This document shows positions 1-5,603 of a stretch of 6,537 nt of DNA, piece after piece. The notes under the pieces were generated by a model. That model searched no databases. It was not told where the DNA came from and saw only the letters and a list, made by a program, of their open reading frames with translations. Each line of letters starts with the position of its first letter. Position 1 is the first letter of the stretch. Source of the stretch: Thiohalocapsa sp. GTDB lineage: Bacteria > Pseudomonadota > Gammaproteobacteria > Chromatiales > Chromatiaceae. Position numbers and translations under genes: made by a program. Location: assembly GCF_019695415.1 (NCBI RefSeq), contig NZ_JAIFKJ010000290.1, forward strand, positions 1 through 6,537. The letters run 5' to 3'.

Positions 1-2
1 GG

Positions 3-476
3 GGGGCGGGTGGTGGTGCGTGTGGGGTGGGGCGGGTGGGCGGGGGAGTGCGGGGGGCGGGCGGCGACGTGGGGCTGGGCCGCGAGAGGGATCGCAGCGC
101 CTCCGCCCCCGGCGCCGAGCGGGCCGGGGCGGTGGTCGGACGGGAGCCGCCGCGGGGCGGCGTCGGACCGCGGCGGGAGCCGCGCAAGGCGCGGCCCGAG
201 CAGTCTGGGGCGGCGTCGGGGACGCCGCCGCAACCGACCCCGGGCAGCGGCCCCCTGCGCCCGCCGGCAGACGGGGCGACGCTGAGCGCGGAGCTGGTGG
301 TGCGCGGCAGCGCCCCGCCCTACACACTGCTGGACTTGGGCGGCAAGCCCTATCGGGTGGGCGCAGGCGGTCGCTTTGTGCTGCACATTCCGGTGCGTGA
401 GCACCAGATCATTATGCGCCTGTTGGCGACGCTGCCTCAGCTGCCGGTAGAAGCACGTGAGGACGACCCCGACTGA
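3..476 (+). CDS. 3' end of an unidentified protein, low-complexity N-terminal part and conserved-looking C-terminus (partial)
   Basis: The frame is open from the window edge to the TGA at 474-476, so the gene probably begins upstream; the first in-frame start codon is a GTG at 27. About the first 100 residues are rich in Gly, Arg, Ala and Pro, look disordered, and come from a very G-rich stretch in which any frame stays open, so coding there is uncertain. The last 50 or so residues look like real protein: ELVVRGSAPP, then LDLGGKPYRVGAGGRFVLHI, then a leucine-rich tail. The pattern (V-x-G-x-A-x-P, G-x-P-Y-x-V, G-G-R-F-x-L-x-I-P) resembles a small beta-sandwich add-on domain with a short helix after it. 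I do not recognise the family. Some glycogen-gene neighbourhoods encode DUF4912-type proteins, but I see no DUF4912 core here, so that is only a thought. The gene ends 225 bases before glgA, on the same strand. Confidence 0.5.
   Translation, partial: GAGGGACGVGRVGGGVRGAGGDVGLGRERDRSASAPGAERAGAVVGREPPRGGVGPRREPRKARPEQSGAASGTPPQPTPGSGPLRPPADGATLSAELVVRGSAPPYTLLDLGGKPYRVGAGGRFVLHIPVREHQIIMRLLATLPQLPVEAREDDPD
24..61 (+). other. G-quadruplex-forming G-run array
   Basis: G-runs of at least three lie at 24-27, 29-32, 34-36, 38-40, 42-46, 52-57 and 59-61. The first five are separated by single-base loops (T, C, T, C). This meets the usual G3+N1-7 quadruplex definition several times over, and one-base loops are known to give very stable structures. 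The array is on the coding strand of the partial ORF. It is also the kind of sequence that breaks assemblies, so the left end of the window may be less reliable than the rest. Confidence 0.6.
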
Positions 477-518
477 GTACCCTGCCGAGGGCGGGCAACT
501 GCCGCCTGGTTGGGGTAC
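477..518 (+). terminator. Nested stem-loop just after the first ORF, possible terminator
   Basis: Directly after the stop codon, GTACCC (477-482) can pair with GGGTAC (513-518). Inside it, GGCGG (490-494) can pair with CCGCC (502-506) around a seven-base loop. No T-tract follows, so it is not a textbook intrinsic terminator. It may be a 3'-end stabilising hairpin or a factor-dependent stop between the first ORF and glgA. Confidence 0.3.
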
Positions 519-568
519 TGCCTGGGAATCATTGCCGGATTCCGGGGCGGCGCCTTCGGCGCGGTGCG

Positions 569-574
569 TATAAT
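569..574 (+). promoter_or_regulatory. Candidate -10 box of the glgA-pabB promoter
   Basis: A perfect TATAAT stands out of GC-rich surroundings 127 bases before the glgA start. No good TTGACA match sits 16-18 bases upstream: the sequence there is GC-rich and includes a small GCGCC/GGCGC hairpin (550-562). A TG lies one base out of the extended -10 position. If used, transcription would start near 581 and give a leader of about 120 nt, in which I see no known riboswitch. Confidence 0.45.
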
Positions 575-689
575 TGCGCTGTCGACGCTCACCAACTCCC
601 CTCTGCCGATATGCCGGCCGGGCTCCGTCGAACACCGCGAGCCATAGCGATGCAAGCCGAGAGCCGGTCGCCTACCGTCGACGCCAGCC

Positions 690-694
690 AAGGA
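690..694 (+). promoter_or_regulatory. Shine-Dalgarno site of glgA
   Basis: AAGGA lies seven bases before the ATG at 702. It supports that start codon for glgA, as does the family-typical N-terminus that follows directly. Confidence 0.7.
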
Positions 695-701
695 CCGCCG
701 T

Positions 702-2168
702 ATGTTCATTGTCATGGCCAGCCCCGAATGTGCCCCCATCGCCAAGGCGGGAGGGCTCGGTGACTTCGTGCATGGGCTCGGGCGCGAGCTGGCCATCCGC
801 GGCCATGCGCTGGAAATCGTGCTGCCCAAGTACGACTGCCTGCGTGTCGATCGCATCGGGGGCATGCACAAGATCTATTGCGACCTGTGGGTGCCCTTCT
901 ATGACAAGGCCATCCATTGCGACGTCGAGTACGGCGAGGTAGACGGGCTCAACTGCTTTTTCATCGAGGCACACTCCGAGCACGATTTCTTCAACAGGGG
1001 CAAGATCTACGGCGACGCCGACGATCCGGACCGCTTCGCGTTCTTCTCGCGGGCGGTGATGGAGTTCCTATACAAGTCCGGCAAGCGCCCGGACGTCATC
1101 CACTGCAACGACTGGCACACTGGGCTGGTGCCGGTGCTACTGTACGAGATCTATGCCGGGCTCGGCATGGGCAAAACCCGCGTTTGCTATTCGTTGCATA
1201 ACACGGGGCACCAGGGCTGGACGGGCCCGCATGTGCTGCATATGAACGGGCTCGACGCCGAACGGCTCATGGTCCCGGAGCGCCTGCGCGACCCAGGCAA
1301 CCCGGGTGCGGTGAACTTGATGAAGGGCGGCATCGTGTTCTCCAACTTCGTCACCACGGTGTCGCCGCGCTATGCCTGGGAGATCCAGCACACGGACCAG
1401 GGCATGGGCCTTCAGGGCGTGCTGCAGGCGCACGACCGCAAATTCGGCGGCGTGCTGAACGGCATCGACTACAACACCTGGAACCCGGAGCTCGACACCC
1501 ACCTGCCGGTGAACTACGGCCCGGACACCTTGCCCGAGAAGGCCAAGTGCAAGGCCGCGCTGCGCGCCCGCACCGGCCTCACCGACGTCTTCAAGCCCCT
1601 CGTCGCGGTGGTGAGCCGGCTGGATAAGCAAAAGGGCGTGGAGCTGATCCGGCACGGGATCTACTACGCACTGGAGCAGGGCTGCCAGTTCGTGCTGCTC
1701 GGCAGCGCGCCGTCGCCGGACGTGAACGCCGACTTCTGGCACATCAAGCACGAGATGGACGGGAGCCCGGATTGCCATCTAGAGCTCGGCTACGACGAGG
1801 ATCTGGCGCACCTGATCTACGCCGGTGCCGACATGATCCTGATCCCGAGCGTCTATGAGCCCTGCGGGCTCACGCAGATGATCGCGATGAAATACGGCTG
1901 CGTGCCCGTCGCCCGGCGCGTCGGCGGCCTCGCGGACACCGTGTTCGACGCCAACTACTCGGACCGCCCGTTCGAGGAGCGCAACGGCTACGTCTTCGAC
2001 GACTTCACCTACGCTGGGCTGGAGTCGGCGCTGGGGCGGGCCATCGGGCTCTGGAAGCGCTTCCCGGAGTATTTCCGACAGCTCAGGGTCAACGGCATGC
2101 GTCAGGATCACTCTTGGAACGTCCCGGGGCAGCACTACCTCGATATCTACGAACACATCCGCGCTTGA
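702..2168 (+). CDS. glgA: Glycogen (starch) synthase, ADP-glucose type, GT5 family
   Basis: This cytoplasmic enzyme (488 aa, the normal family length) transfers glucose from ADP-glucose to the non-reducing end of an alpha-1,4-glucan in glycogen synthesis. The N-terminal GT5 half carries the ADP-glucose-binding motif KAGGLGD (residues 15-21), the HCNDWHTG motif (134-141) and HNTGHQG (166-172), whose first His matches the catalytic His161 of the E. coli enzyme. The C-terminal GT-B half has SRLDKQKG (305-312; Arg306 and Lys311 match E. coli Arg300 and Lys305) and YEPCGLTQM with Glu386, matching E. coli Glu377. All catalytic residues I can place are present. The motif wording, for example HNTGHQGWTG and the SWNVPGQHY tail, reads like the subclass of GlgA closer to cyanobacterial GlgA2 and plant starch synthases III/IV than to E. 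coli GlgA; that is inference from memory. The stop overlaps the likely pabB start, so the two genes probably share one transcript. Confidence 0.95.
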   Translation: MFIVMASPECAPIAKAGGLGDFVHGLGRELAIRGHALEIVLPKYDCLRVDRIGGMHKIYCDLWVPFYDKAIHCDVEYGEVDGLNCFFIEAHSEHDFFNRGKIYGDADDPDRFAFFSRAVMEFLYKSGKRPDVIHCNDWHTGLVPVLLYEIYAGLGMGKTRVCYSLHNTGHQGWTGPHVLHMNGLDAERLMVPERLRDPGNPGAVNLMKGGIVFSNFVTTVSPRYAWEIQHTDQGMGLQGVLQAHDRKFGGVLNGIDYNTWNPELDTHLPVNYGPDTLPEKAKCKAALRARTGLTDVFKPLVAVVSRLDKQKGVELIRHGIYYALEQGCQFVLLGSAPSPDVNADFWHIKHEMDGSPDCHLELGYDEDLAHLIYAGADMILIPSVYEPCGLTQMIAMKYGCVPVARRVGGLADTVFDANYSDRPFEERNGYVFDDFTYAGLESALGRAIGLWKRFPEYFRQLRVNGMRQDHSWNVPGQHYLDIYEHIRA

Positions 2169-3634
2169 GGGCGGGCGCCATCCACATCGAGCAGCTTCCC
2201 TATCGCGCCGACCCGGCCGCGCTGTTTGCCGCCGTGGCCGCGGAGCCCTGGGCGATGTTCCTGGACAGCAACGCCGGGCGGGCCGCAGGGGGGCGCTGGG
2301 ACATCATCGTGCTGGCACCGCGGGTTACGCTGCGCACTGTCGATGCGATCACCGAAATCCGCAGCGGCAACCGCCGGACTCGCTCCCCAGCGGATCCACT
2401 GGACCTATTGCGCGGGGCGCTCGGCCCGCGGGTTGATGCCGCTGGCGCGGCGGAGCTTGGGCTGCCATTTGTCGGCGGCGCCGTCGGCTGGCTCGGCTAC
2501 GATCTTGGGCGGCGCTTCGAGCGGCTCGCCCTCGGTACGCCGCTGCCGGAGGGGGCGGCGCAGATGGCCCTGGGCATCTACGACTGGGCGCTGCTGGTGG
2601 ACCACCACGCCCGCGCCACCTATCTGGTGGGGCGCGGCGATCAGGCCGATCCGCGCCGTCAGCGCCTGCGGCGCCTAAGCGAAGGCCGTGTCCAGCGGCG
2701 GACCCAAGGGCCCGCGGAGCTTCCACGCAGAAGCTTCAGCCCCATGGGGCCCGTGCTGAGCGACATGGACGAGGCCGGTTATGCGCGTCGCTTCGACGTC
2801 GTGCAGCGCTACATCCGCGCCGGCGACTGCTATCAAGTGAATCTCGCGCGGCGCTGGTCCGTGCCCGTCACCGGCGACCCATGGACTGCCTACGCCCGTC
2901 TCCGACAGTTGAATCCGGCTCCCTTTGCGGCCTATCTGAGCACGCCGGGCATGCGGGTGCTCTGCGCATCACCTGAGCGCTTTCTCGCCCTGCGCGACGG
3001 AAACGTGGAAACCCGCCCCATCAAGGGCACGGCGGCACGACACCCGGACCCCGCGCAGGACAGCGCCCTTGCCGCCGGGCTCGCGGCGAGCGAGAAAGAC
3101 CGCGCTGAGAACCTGATGATCGTGGACCTGCTGCGCAACGACCTCGGACGCTGCTGCGAGACCGGCAGCGTGCGGGTGCCGGAGTTGTTCAAGGTCGAGT
3201 CCTACGCGGGCGTGCACCACCTGGTGAGCAGCGTCACCGGCCGCCTGCGCTCGGATGCGGACGCGACCACGCTGCTGCGCGCCTGCTTCCCCGGCGGCTC
3301 CATCACCGGCGCGCCGAAGATCCGCGCCATGCAGATCATCGACGCCCTGGAGGGTGTCCCGCGCGGCGTCTATTGCGGATGCATCGGCTACATCGGCTAC
3401 GACGGCGCCATGGACAGCAATATCGCCATCCGCACCGCCAGCGTTGCCGACGGGCGCCTCGATTTCCGCGCTGGCGGCGGCCTTGTGGCGGACTCCGACT
3501 GCGCTGCCGAGTGGGCGGAGATTGGGCTCAAGGCCCGGGCGATGCTGCAGCTGGCAGCAACCTTCGGCGGTGACCCACGCATGGCTCCTGCCGCTGGCCG
3601 CCGCGCCGGGTCGAGGCGCAGGGACTCGCGCTGA
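2165..3634 (+). CDS. pabB: Aminodeoxychorismate synthase component I
   Basis: PabB works with the amidotransferase PabA to convert chorismate and glutamine-derived ammonia to 4-amino-4-deoxychorismate, the precursor of p-aminobenzoate and folate, in the cytoplasm. The N-terminal region has the usual FLDSNAG and GGAVGWLGYDLGRRFERL segments. The chorismate-binding domain shows PIKGT with Lys287 (the PabB-type lysine; TrpE has PIAGT), ENLMIVDLLRNDLGR (315-329), HHLVSSVTG, GGSITGAPK (377-385) and CGCIGYIGYDGAMDSNIAIR. The start is uncertain. I chose the TTG at 2165, which overlaps the glgA stop as TTGA and gives 489 aa. The frame stays open to a TTG at 2114, but that would overlap glgA by 55 bases. 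No clear Shine-Dalgarno site is visible, so translation is probably coupled to glgA. The last 20 or so residues are Arg/Ala-rich and go past the usual family end. No pabA is visible in the window. Confidence 0.93.
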   Translation: MRAGAIHIEQLPYRADPAALFAAVAAEPWAMFLDSNAGRAAGGRWDIIVLAPRVTLRTVDAITEIRSGNRRTRSPADPLDLLRGALGPRVDAAGAAELGLPFVGGAVGWLGYDLGRRFERLALGTPLPEGAAQMALGIYDWALLVDHHARATYLVGRGDQADPRRQRLRRLSEGRVQRRTQGPAELPRRSFSPMGPVLSDMDEAGYARRFDVVQRYIRAGDCYQVNLARRWSVPVTGDPWTAYARLRQLNPAPFAAYLSTPGMRVLCASPERFLALRDGNVETRPIKGTAARHPDPAQDSALAAGLAASEKDRAENLMIVDLLRNDLGRCCETGSVRVPELFKVESYAGVHHLVSSVTGRLRSDADATTLLRACFPGGSITGAPKIRAMQIIDALEGVPRGVYCGCIGYIGYDGAMDSNIAIRTASVADGRLDFRAGGGLVADSDCAAEWAEIGLKARAMLQLAATFGGDPRMAPAAGRRAGSRRRDSR

Positions 3635-3638
3635 GGCC

Positions 3639-3666
3639 GATCAAGCACCCCGGCTGCGGTGTGATC
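3639..3666 (+). other. Stem-loop after pabB
   Basis: GATCA (3639-3643) pairs with TGATC (3662-3666). Inside it, after a two-base AG bulge, CACC pairs with GGTG. It begins four bases after the pabB stop, so it could stabilise or end the glgA-pabB message. An A-run rather than a T-run follows (3669-3673), so it does not qualify as an intrinsic terminator in either direction. Confidence 0.35.
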
Positions 3667-3927
3667 CCAAAAAGAGCAGTTGACCGCTTCAGAGCCTATG
3701 CAAATGGCGGTACCGGTTGGGATTGCCACACTGGCTGCACGTCACCCACCGGGTGAGCGCCGCTACGGCCGCCATGGCACGCCCCGCGCGGCGCCTGGCG
3801 GCGTTACAACTCCTCGGAATAGGACGGCTATTCCTCGTCGTTGTGCCTTGCCAGCCACCCCGCGGGACGCACCCTGACGACCGTCCAACTACTCTTTTTC
3901 GGGTAAGCGGGCACGGCCGTTTGGTGA
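3667..3927. other. Noncoding stretch between pabB and the metal-gene remnants
   Basis: No reading frame here has family features that I recognise; the overlapping ORFs are compositional. There is a weak GGACG/CGTCC pairing (3865-3869 with 3882-3886) with a T5 run nine bases later (3895-3899), too loose to call a terminator. It may contain unrecognisable remains of the upstream part of the P-type ATPase gene whose fragment follows. Confidence 0.4.
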
Positions 3928-4296
3928 GGGATTGGTCCTGGTCATTGGCTTGCGTCAAGCCTGCCCCAGGGCATCAAGGTGGAAGTGCTGGATGCGGTGT
4001 CAGTGGGGCTCGCCGCGCTGAGCGGGAAGCCCTGTACCGCCAACGTGACGGATCTGCTGCTTGGCGTCGGCGAGTATCTGGAGCACGGCACTGCTCGCGA
4101 GTCGGACCGCTTGCTGCGTCGGCTGCTGCGCCCGGACCCTGCCATGGCTTGGGTGGGGTTTTTGGCCCAAACCGTCAGATATGTGCTGCTGCGCATATTC
4201 GGCGGTTGGGTCTCGATGTCCGGCACGGCGGACCTTTGCTGGGCCTCGGTCGGCCGCGGTGTGTTCTCCGCTTCGCTCATATTGGCTCGTCAGTGA
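3928..4296 (+). pseudogene. Fragment of a heavy-metal P1B-type ATPase
   Basis: From about 3967 to 4155 the frame encodes about 60 residues typical of the transmembrane entry region of heavy-metal-translocating P-type ATPases: QGIKVEVLDAVSVGLAA, TANVTDLLLGVGEYLE, then ARESDRLLRRLLRPDPAMAWV. In intact proteins of 700-800 aa this segment (V-x-x-L-D-A, G-E-Y-L-E, T-x-x-x-S-x-x-L-L, L-L-R-P, W-V) comes before the actuator, metal-binding CPC-type, phosphorylation (DKTGT) and ATP-binding parts, none of which are present. The frame is closed upstream by a TGA at 3925-3927. Similarity ends near 4156, and the remaining reading to the TGA at 4294-4296 is unrelated. A GTG at 3979 could start a 105-aa product, but with both ends missing this is a remnant. 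The metal ion cannot be told from the fragment. It converges on the feoB remnant. Confidence 0.6.
4166..4210. repeat. Long imperfect palindrome beside the ATPase fragment
   Basis: The left arm CCCAAACCG...ATATGTGC (4166-4186) faces the right arm GCGCATAT...CGGTTGGG (4191-4210) across a TGCT loop. The central eight-base arms (4179-4186 and 4191-4198) match at seven of eight positions, and the outer arms CCCAA(A)CCG/CGGTTGGG match with one bulge. It starts about ten bases after the ATPase similarity stops, so it may mark the breakpoint, a decayed mobile-element end or a convergent-transcription hairpin. Confidence 0.4.
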
Positions 4297-4345
4297 TGGG
4301 TGGGGGTGCCGATGGGTAAGACCGATGCTGTGCTCACGGTCTATG

Positions 4346-4424
4346 CCGTGGGAGCGGCCTCCGGCCGCGACGGTCTTCCAGGGCGCTGCGCATCGTCGTC
4401 GTGCCAGGGATGCCGCTCCCACGG
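4346..4424. repeat. REPIN-like pair of inverted REP sequences
   Basis: A perfect 13-bp inverted repeat, CCGTGGGAGCGGC (4346-4358) and its complement (4412-4424), bounds a 79-bp element. The left unit contains a hairpin, GCGGCC-TCC-GGCCGC (4354-4368), followed by GACGG. The right unit, read on the minus strand, starts GTGGGAGCGGCATCCCTGGC and has a decayed internal palindrome. The GTGGGAGCGGC-hairpin-GCGA pattern matches the REP family common in Pseudomonas and Xanthomonadales relatives, and two head-to-head units with a short spacer form a REPIN/BIME. Such elements are moved by RAYT (TnpA-REP) transposases encoded elsewhere. It lies between two truncated genes, 70 bases from the end of feoB similarity. 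Confidence 0.65.
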
Positions 4425-4493
4425 GACGTGACTCACAGAGCACCTGCTCATGTTTCGGCAAGGCGGTCGCGCAGCCGCTGGCTCGCCTGCCGG

Positions 4494-4749
4494 TTCCCGC
4501 GCGACGCGTTCCTCCAGCGAGAAGGACGTCAGGCTGTAGGTCCCCGGCAGGTCCACGGTGTAGACGGTGGCCTGCTCGTCGTTGTACTGCCCGTGCTTCT
4601 TGTCGACGGTGACGCCGGGGTAGTTGGTCACATGCTGGCGGGCGCCGGTCGGCACATTGAACAACGTGGACTTGCCGGCGTTCTGCTGGCCGGCCAGCGC
4701 CACCAGGACGCCCTGGCGCTGCGCACGCGCGGGGGGTGGGGTCAGGCAC
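4494..4749 (-). pseudogene. feoB: Remnant of feoB, GTPase domain start of the ferrous iron transporter
   Basis: FeoB is the inner-membrane Fe2+ transporter with an N-terminal GTPase domain, normally 700-800 aa. Only about 80 residues survive here. The minus frame gives LVALAGQQNAGKSTLFN with the G1/Walker A motif GQQNAGKS (4691-4668), then NYPGVTVDKK (G2), DLPGTYSL (G3) and SFSLEERVARE. After that, at about 4494, similarity stops; G4, G5 and the whole membrane part are absent. The natural start looks like the GTG at 4749, overlapping the feoA stop by eight bases, but it is out of frame with the domain. Losing one base from the C-run (plus-strand G6 at 4731-4736) would restore a start of MPDPTPARAQRQGVLVALAG. 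A Pro also replaces the usual Leu in LFNVPTG. Truncation, frameshift and substitution together indicate a dead gene. Confidence 0.8.
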
Positions 4750-4981
4750 GGTCGCGCTCGGCAGTCTGGGCCTTCAGCTGCGAGACTTCGATGGTGCGTG
4801 CCTCCGTACGCCGCAGTGAGACGTTGGACGTGGCGAGCATCAGCTCGATGGGATCGTTGAGCGGCGCGCTGCGCACCACGGTGACGATCACGTTCGGCAT
4901 CAGGCCCAGATCCACCAGGCGCTGGCGTATCGCCCCAATGCAGGATAACCTGGCGATGCGATAAAAGCGAACGCGAATAAT
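4742..4981 (-). pseudogene. feoA: Remnant of feoA, SH3-like partner of FeoB
   Basis: FeoA is a small (about 75-85 aa) cytoplasmic SH3-like protein that supports FeoB. The minus frame shows the family core: GAIRQRLVDLGLMP, then VTVVRSAPLNDPIEL, then VSLRRTEARTIEV, ending at the TGA at 4744-4742, just inside the feoB start. The N-terminal strand (usually L-x-x-L-x-P-G) is not recognisable. In its place the frame reads IIRVRFYRIARLSCI, and no ATG, GTG or TTG in this frame lies near the expected start; the frame only stays open far upstream because of high GC. The right limit I give is approximate. The expected 5' end coincides with an AT-rich island carrying a plus-strand promoter candidate, so the feoA start seems to have been lost or replaced. 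A few substitutions (for example LMLATSN where a glycine-rich turn is usual) also suggest relaxed selection. Confidence 0.65.
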
Positions 4982-4991
4982 TCTGATTGAT
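4973..4991. promoter_or_regulatory. Degenerate Fur-box-like palindrome
   Basis: The core AATAATTCTGATT (4976-4988) matches the Fur-box core AATGATTATCATT at 10 of 13 positions by hand alignment. Over 19 bases the match to the classical consensus is about 11, which is weak. It lies in a 55-base island (4961-5015) of only about one-third G+C. It overlaps the -35 region of the plus-strand promoter candidate, a position where an iron-loaded repressor would block transcription, and sits where the feoA 5' end should be. Confidence 0.35.
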
Positions 4992-5015
4992 ATTACGATG
5001 ATGGCCTTGTAATAT
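4987..5015 (+). promoter_or_regulatory. Candidate promoter for the small Cys-rich exported protein
   Basis: TTGATA (4987-4992) matches the -35 consensus at five of six positions. Two -10 options follow: TGTAAT (5008-5013, five of six, 15-base spacer) or TAATAT (5010-5015, weaker, 17-base spacer). The AT-rich setting supports a promoter. Transcription would begin close to 5020, which would leave almost no leader before the ATG at 5024 and hints at either a leaderless message or a later start. Confidence 0.4.
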
Positions 5016-5023
5016 GCAGGGCT

Positions 5024-5449
5024 ATGATCGCCGCGCCGTGCAACGCCCCACCGCAGGCATTGCGCACATCGACAACCCGCGCAAACCGGAGACCTGCCCT
5101 GCGATATCCCCGCCGCAATGCCCTTACCACTGGCATGGGCCTGTGCGCCGGCGTGCTGACGGCTGCGGGGCTCACTCTGAGCACGGCGGTGTCGGCCCAC
5201 ACGCCCTTGTGCTCCTGCTGCGACATGGGCGACGGCACCGTGCTCTGCGAGGGCGGCTTCTCGGACGGCTCCTCGGCGGCTGGCGTTGCGATCCGCGTCG
5301 TCGATGACAGCGGTAACCCGATCATCGAAGGTGAGATGAGCGAGTACAGCGAGTTCGAGTTCGACAAGCCGGACGGCGATTACACCGTGGTCTTCGATGC
5401 CGGCCCAGGACACGACATCCAGATCTCCGGCAAAGACATCGTGGAATAG
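5024..5449 (+). CDS. Small exported Cys-rich protein, putative metal-handling partner of the DUF4198 protein
   Basis: A signal peptide is visible: basic residues around RYPRRN (27-32), a hydrophobic stretch MGLCAGVLTAAGLTLSTAV (38-56) and an SA cleavage site before His59. The predicted mature protein (83 aa) starts HTPLCSCCDMGDGTVLCEGG, putting His59 and Cys63, Cys65, Cys66 and Cys75 close together, a likely metal or disulfide site. The rest, from FSDGSSAAGVAIRV to YTVVFDAGPGHDIQI, is acidic and looks like a small beta-sandwich; its SDGSSAAG motif recurs as SDGKPAAG in the next gene. The start is uncertain. ATG 5024 has no properly spaced Shine-Dalgarno site and gives a long n-region; ATG 5135 would leave no basic n-region; a rarer start between them is possible. 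I recall similar CSCYDNGDGT-type proteins beside DUF4198 genes, but cannot name a family. It could be the soluble counterpart of a NikL-like ECF accessory subunit; no C-terminal membrane anchor is seen. Confidence 0.75.
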   Translation: MIAAPCNAPPQALRTSTTRANRRPALRYPRRNALTTGMGLCAGVLTAAGLTLSTAVSAHTPLCSCCDMGDGTVLCEGGFSDGSSAAGVAIRVVDDSGNPIIEGEMSEYSEFEFDKPDGDYTVVFDAGPGHDIQISGKDIVE

Positions 5450-5603
5450 CCCAAGGACCAGCGGTGCGCCACACAATAAGGCGCTCCCGACGACCCAACG
5501 CTTGCCCCGCCAGCCGCCGCCAGCGGGCTCGCAACAGCTTACGACGACGGCGCGGCCCAGCCGCCCGCACAGCGTTTTCCCACCAACAACGGAGTCAGTC
5601 TCG
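5450..5603. other. Intergenic spacer between the two exported-protein genes
   Basis: These 154 bases hold no recognisable gene and no convincing promoter. A small GCGCC/GGCGC stem (5466-5470 with 5480-5484, nine-base loop) is the only structure I see. With both genes on one strand and a short gap, cotranscription is the simplest reading. Confidence 0.4.
5591..5594 (+). promoter_or_regulatory. Shine-Dalgarno site of the DUF4198 gene
   Basis: GGAG lies nine bases before the ATG at 5604. Together with the signal peptide that begins exactly there, it decides this start over the longer open frame extending back to 5397. Confidence 0.65.

Noticed and set aside
437..871. Minus-strand ORF of 144 codons overlapping the glgA start
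   Set aside because: It lies antisense to the conserved glgA N-terminus and leader, and its protein has no family features; GC-rich DNA leaves such frames open.
1137..1778. Minus-strand ORF of 213 codons inside glgA
   Set aside because: Fully antisense to catalytic parts of glgA, with Val/His/Arg-rich shadow composition.
2114..2164. Longer pabB start at TTG 2114
   Set aside because: It would add 17 residues unlike the family and overlap glgA by 55 bases; the TTGA overlap at 2165 is more plausible.
2165..3634. Anthranilate synthase TrpE instead of PabB
   Set aside because: The motif is PIKGT with a lysine, the PabB signature, rather than PIAGT.
3865..3899. Intrinsic terminator (GGACG/CGTCC stem and T5)
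   Set aside because: The stem is only five pairs with a long loop, and the T-run begins nine bases after it.
3942..4280. Minus-strand ORF of 112 codons as a transposase N-terminus
   Set aside because: A loose resemblance of its first residues to insertion-sequence proteins was not convincing, and it is antisense to the ATPase fragment.
3717..4319. Plus-strand ORF of 200 codons across the noncoding stretch and ATPase fragment
   Set aside because: It is in a different frame from the recognisable ATPase residues and has no domain of its own.
5129..5150. Lipobox or twin-arginine signal in the small exported protein
   Set aside because: GMGLC lacks the required residues before Cys, and RRNAL lacks the strong twin-arginine consensus; a Sec site before His59 fits better.
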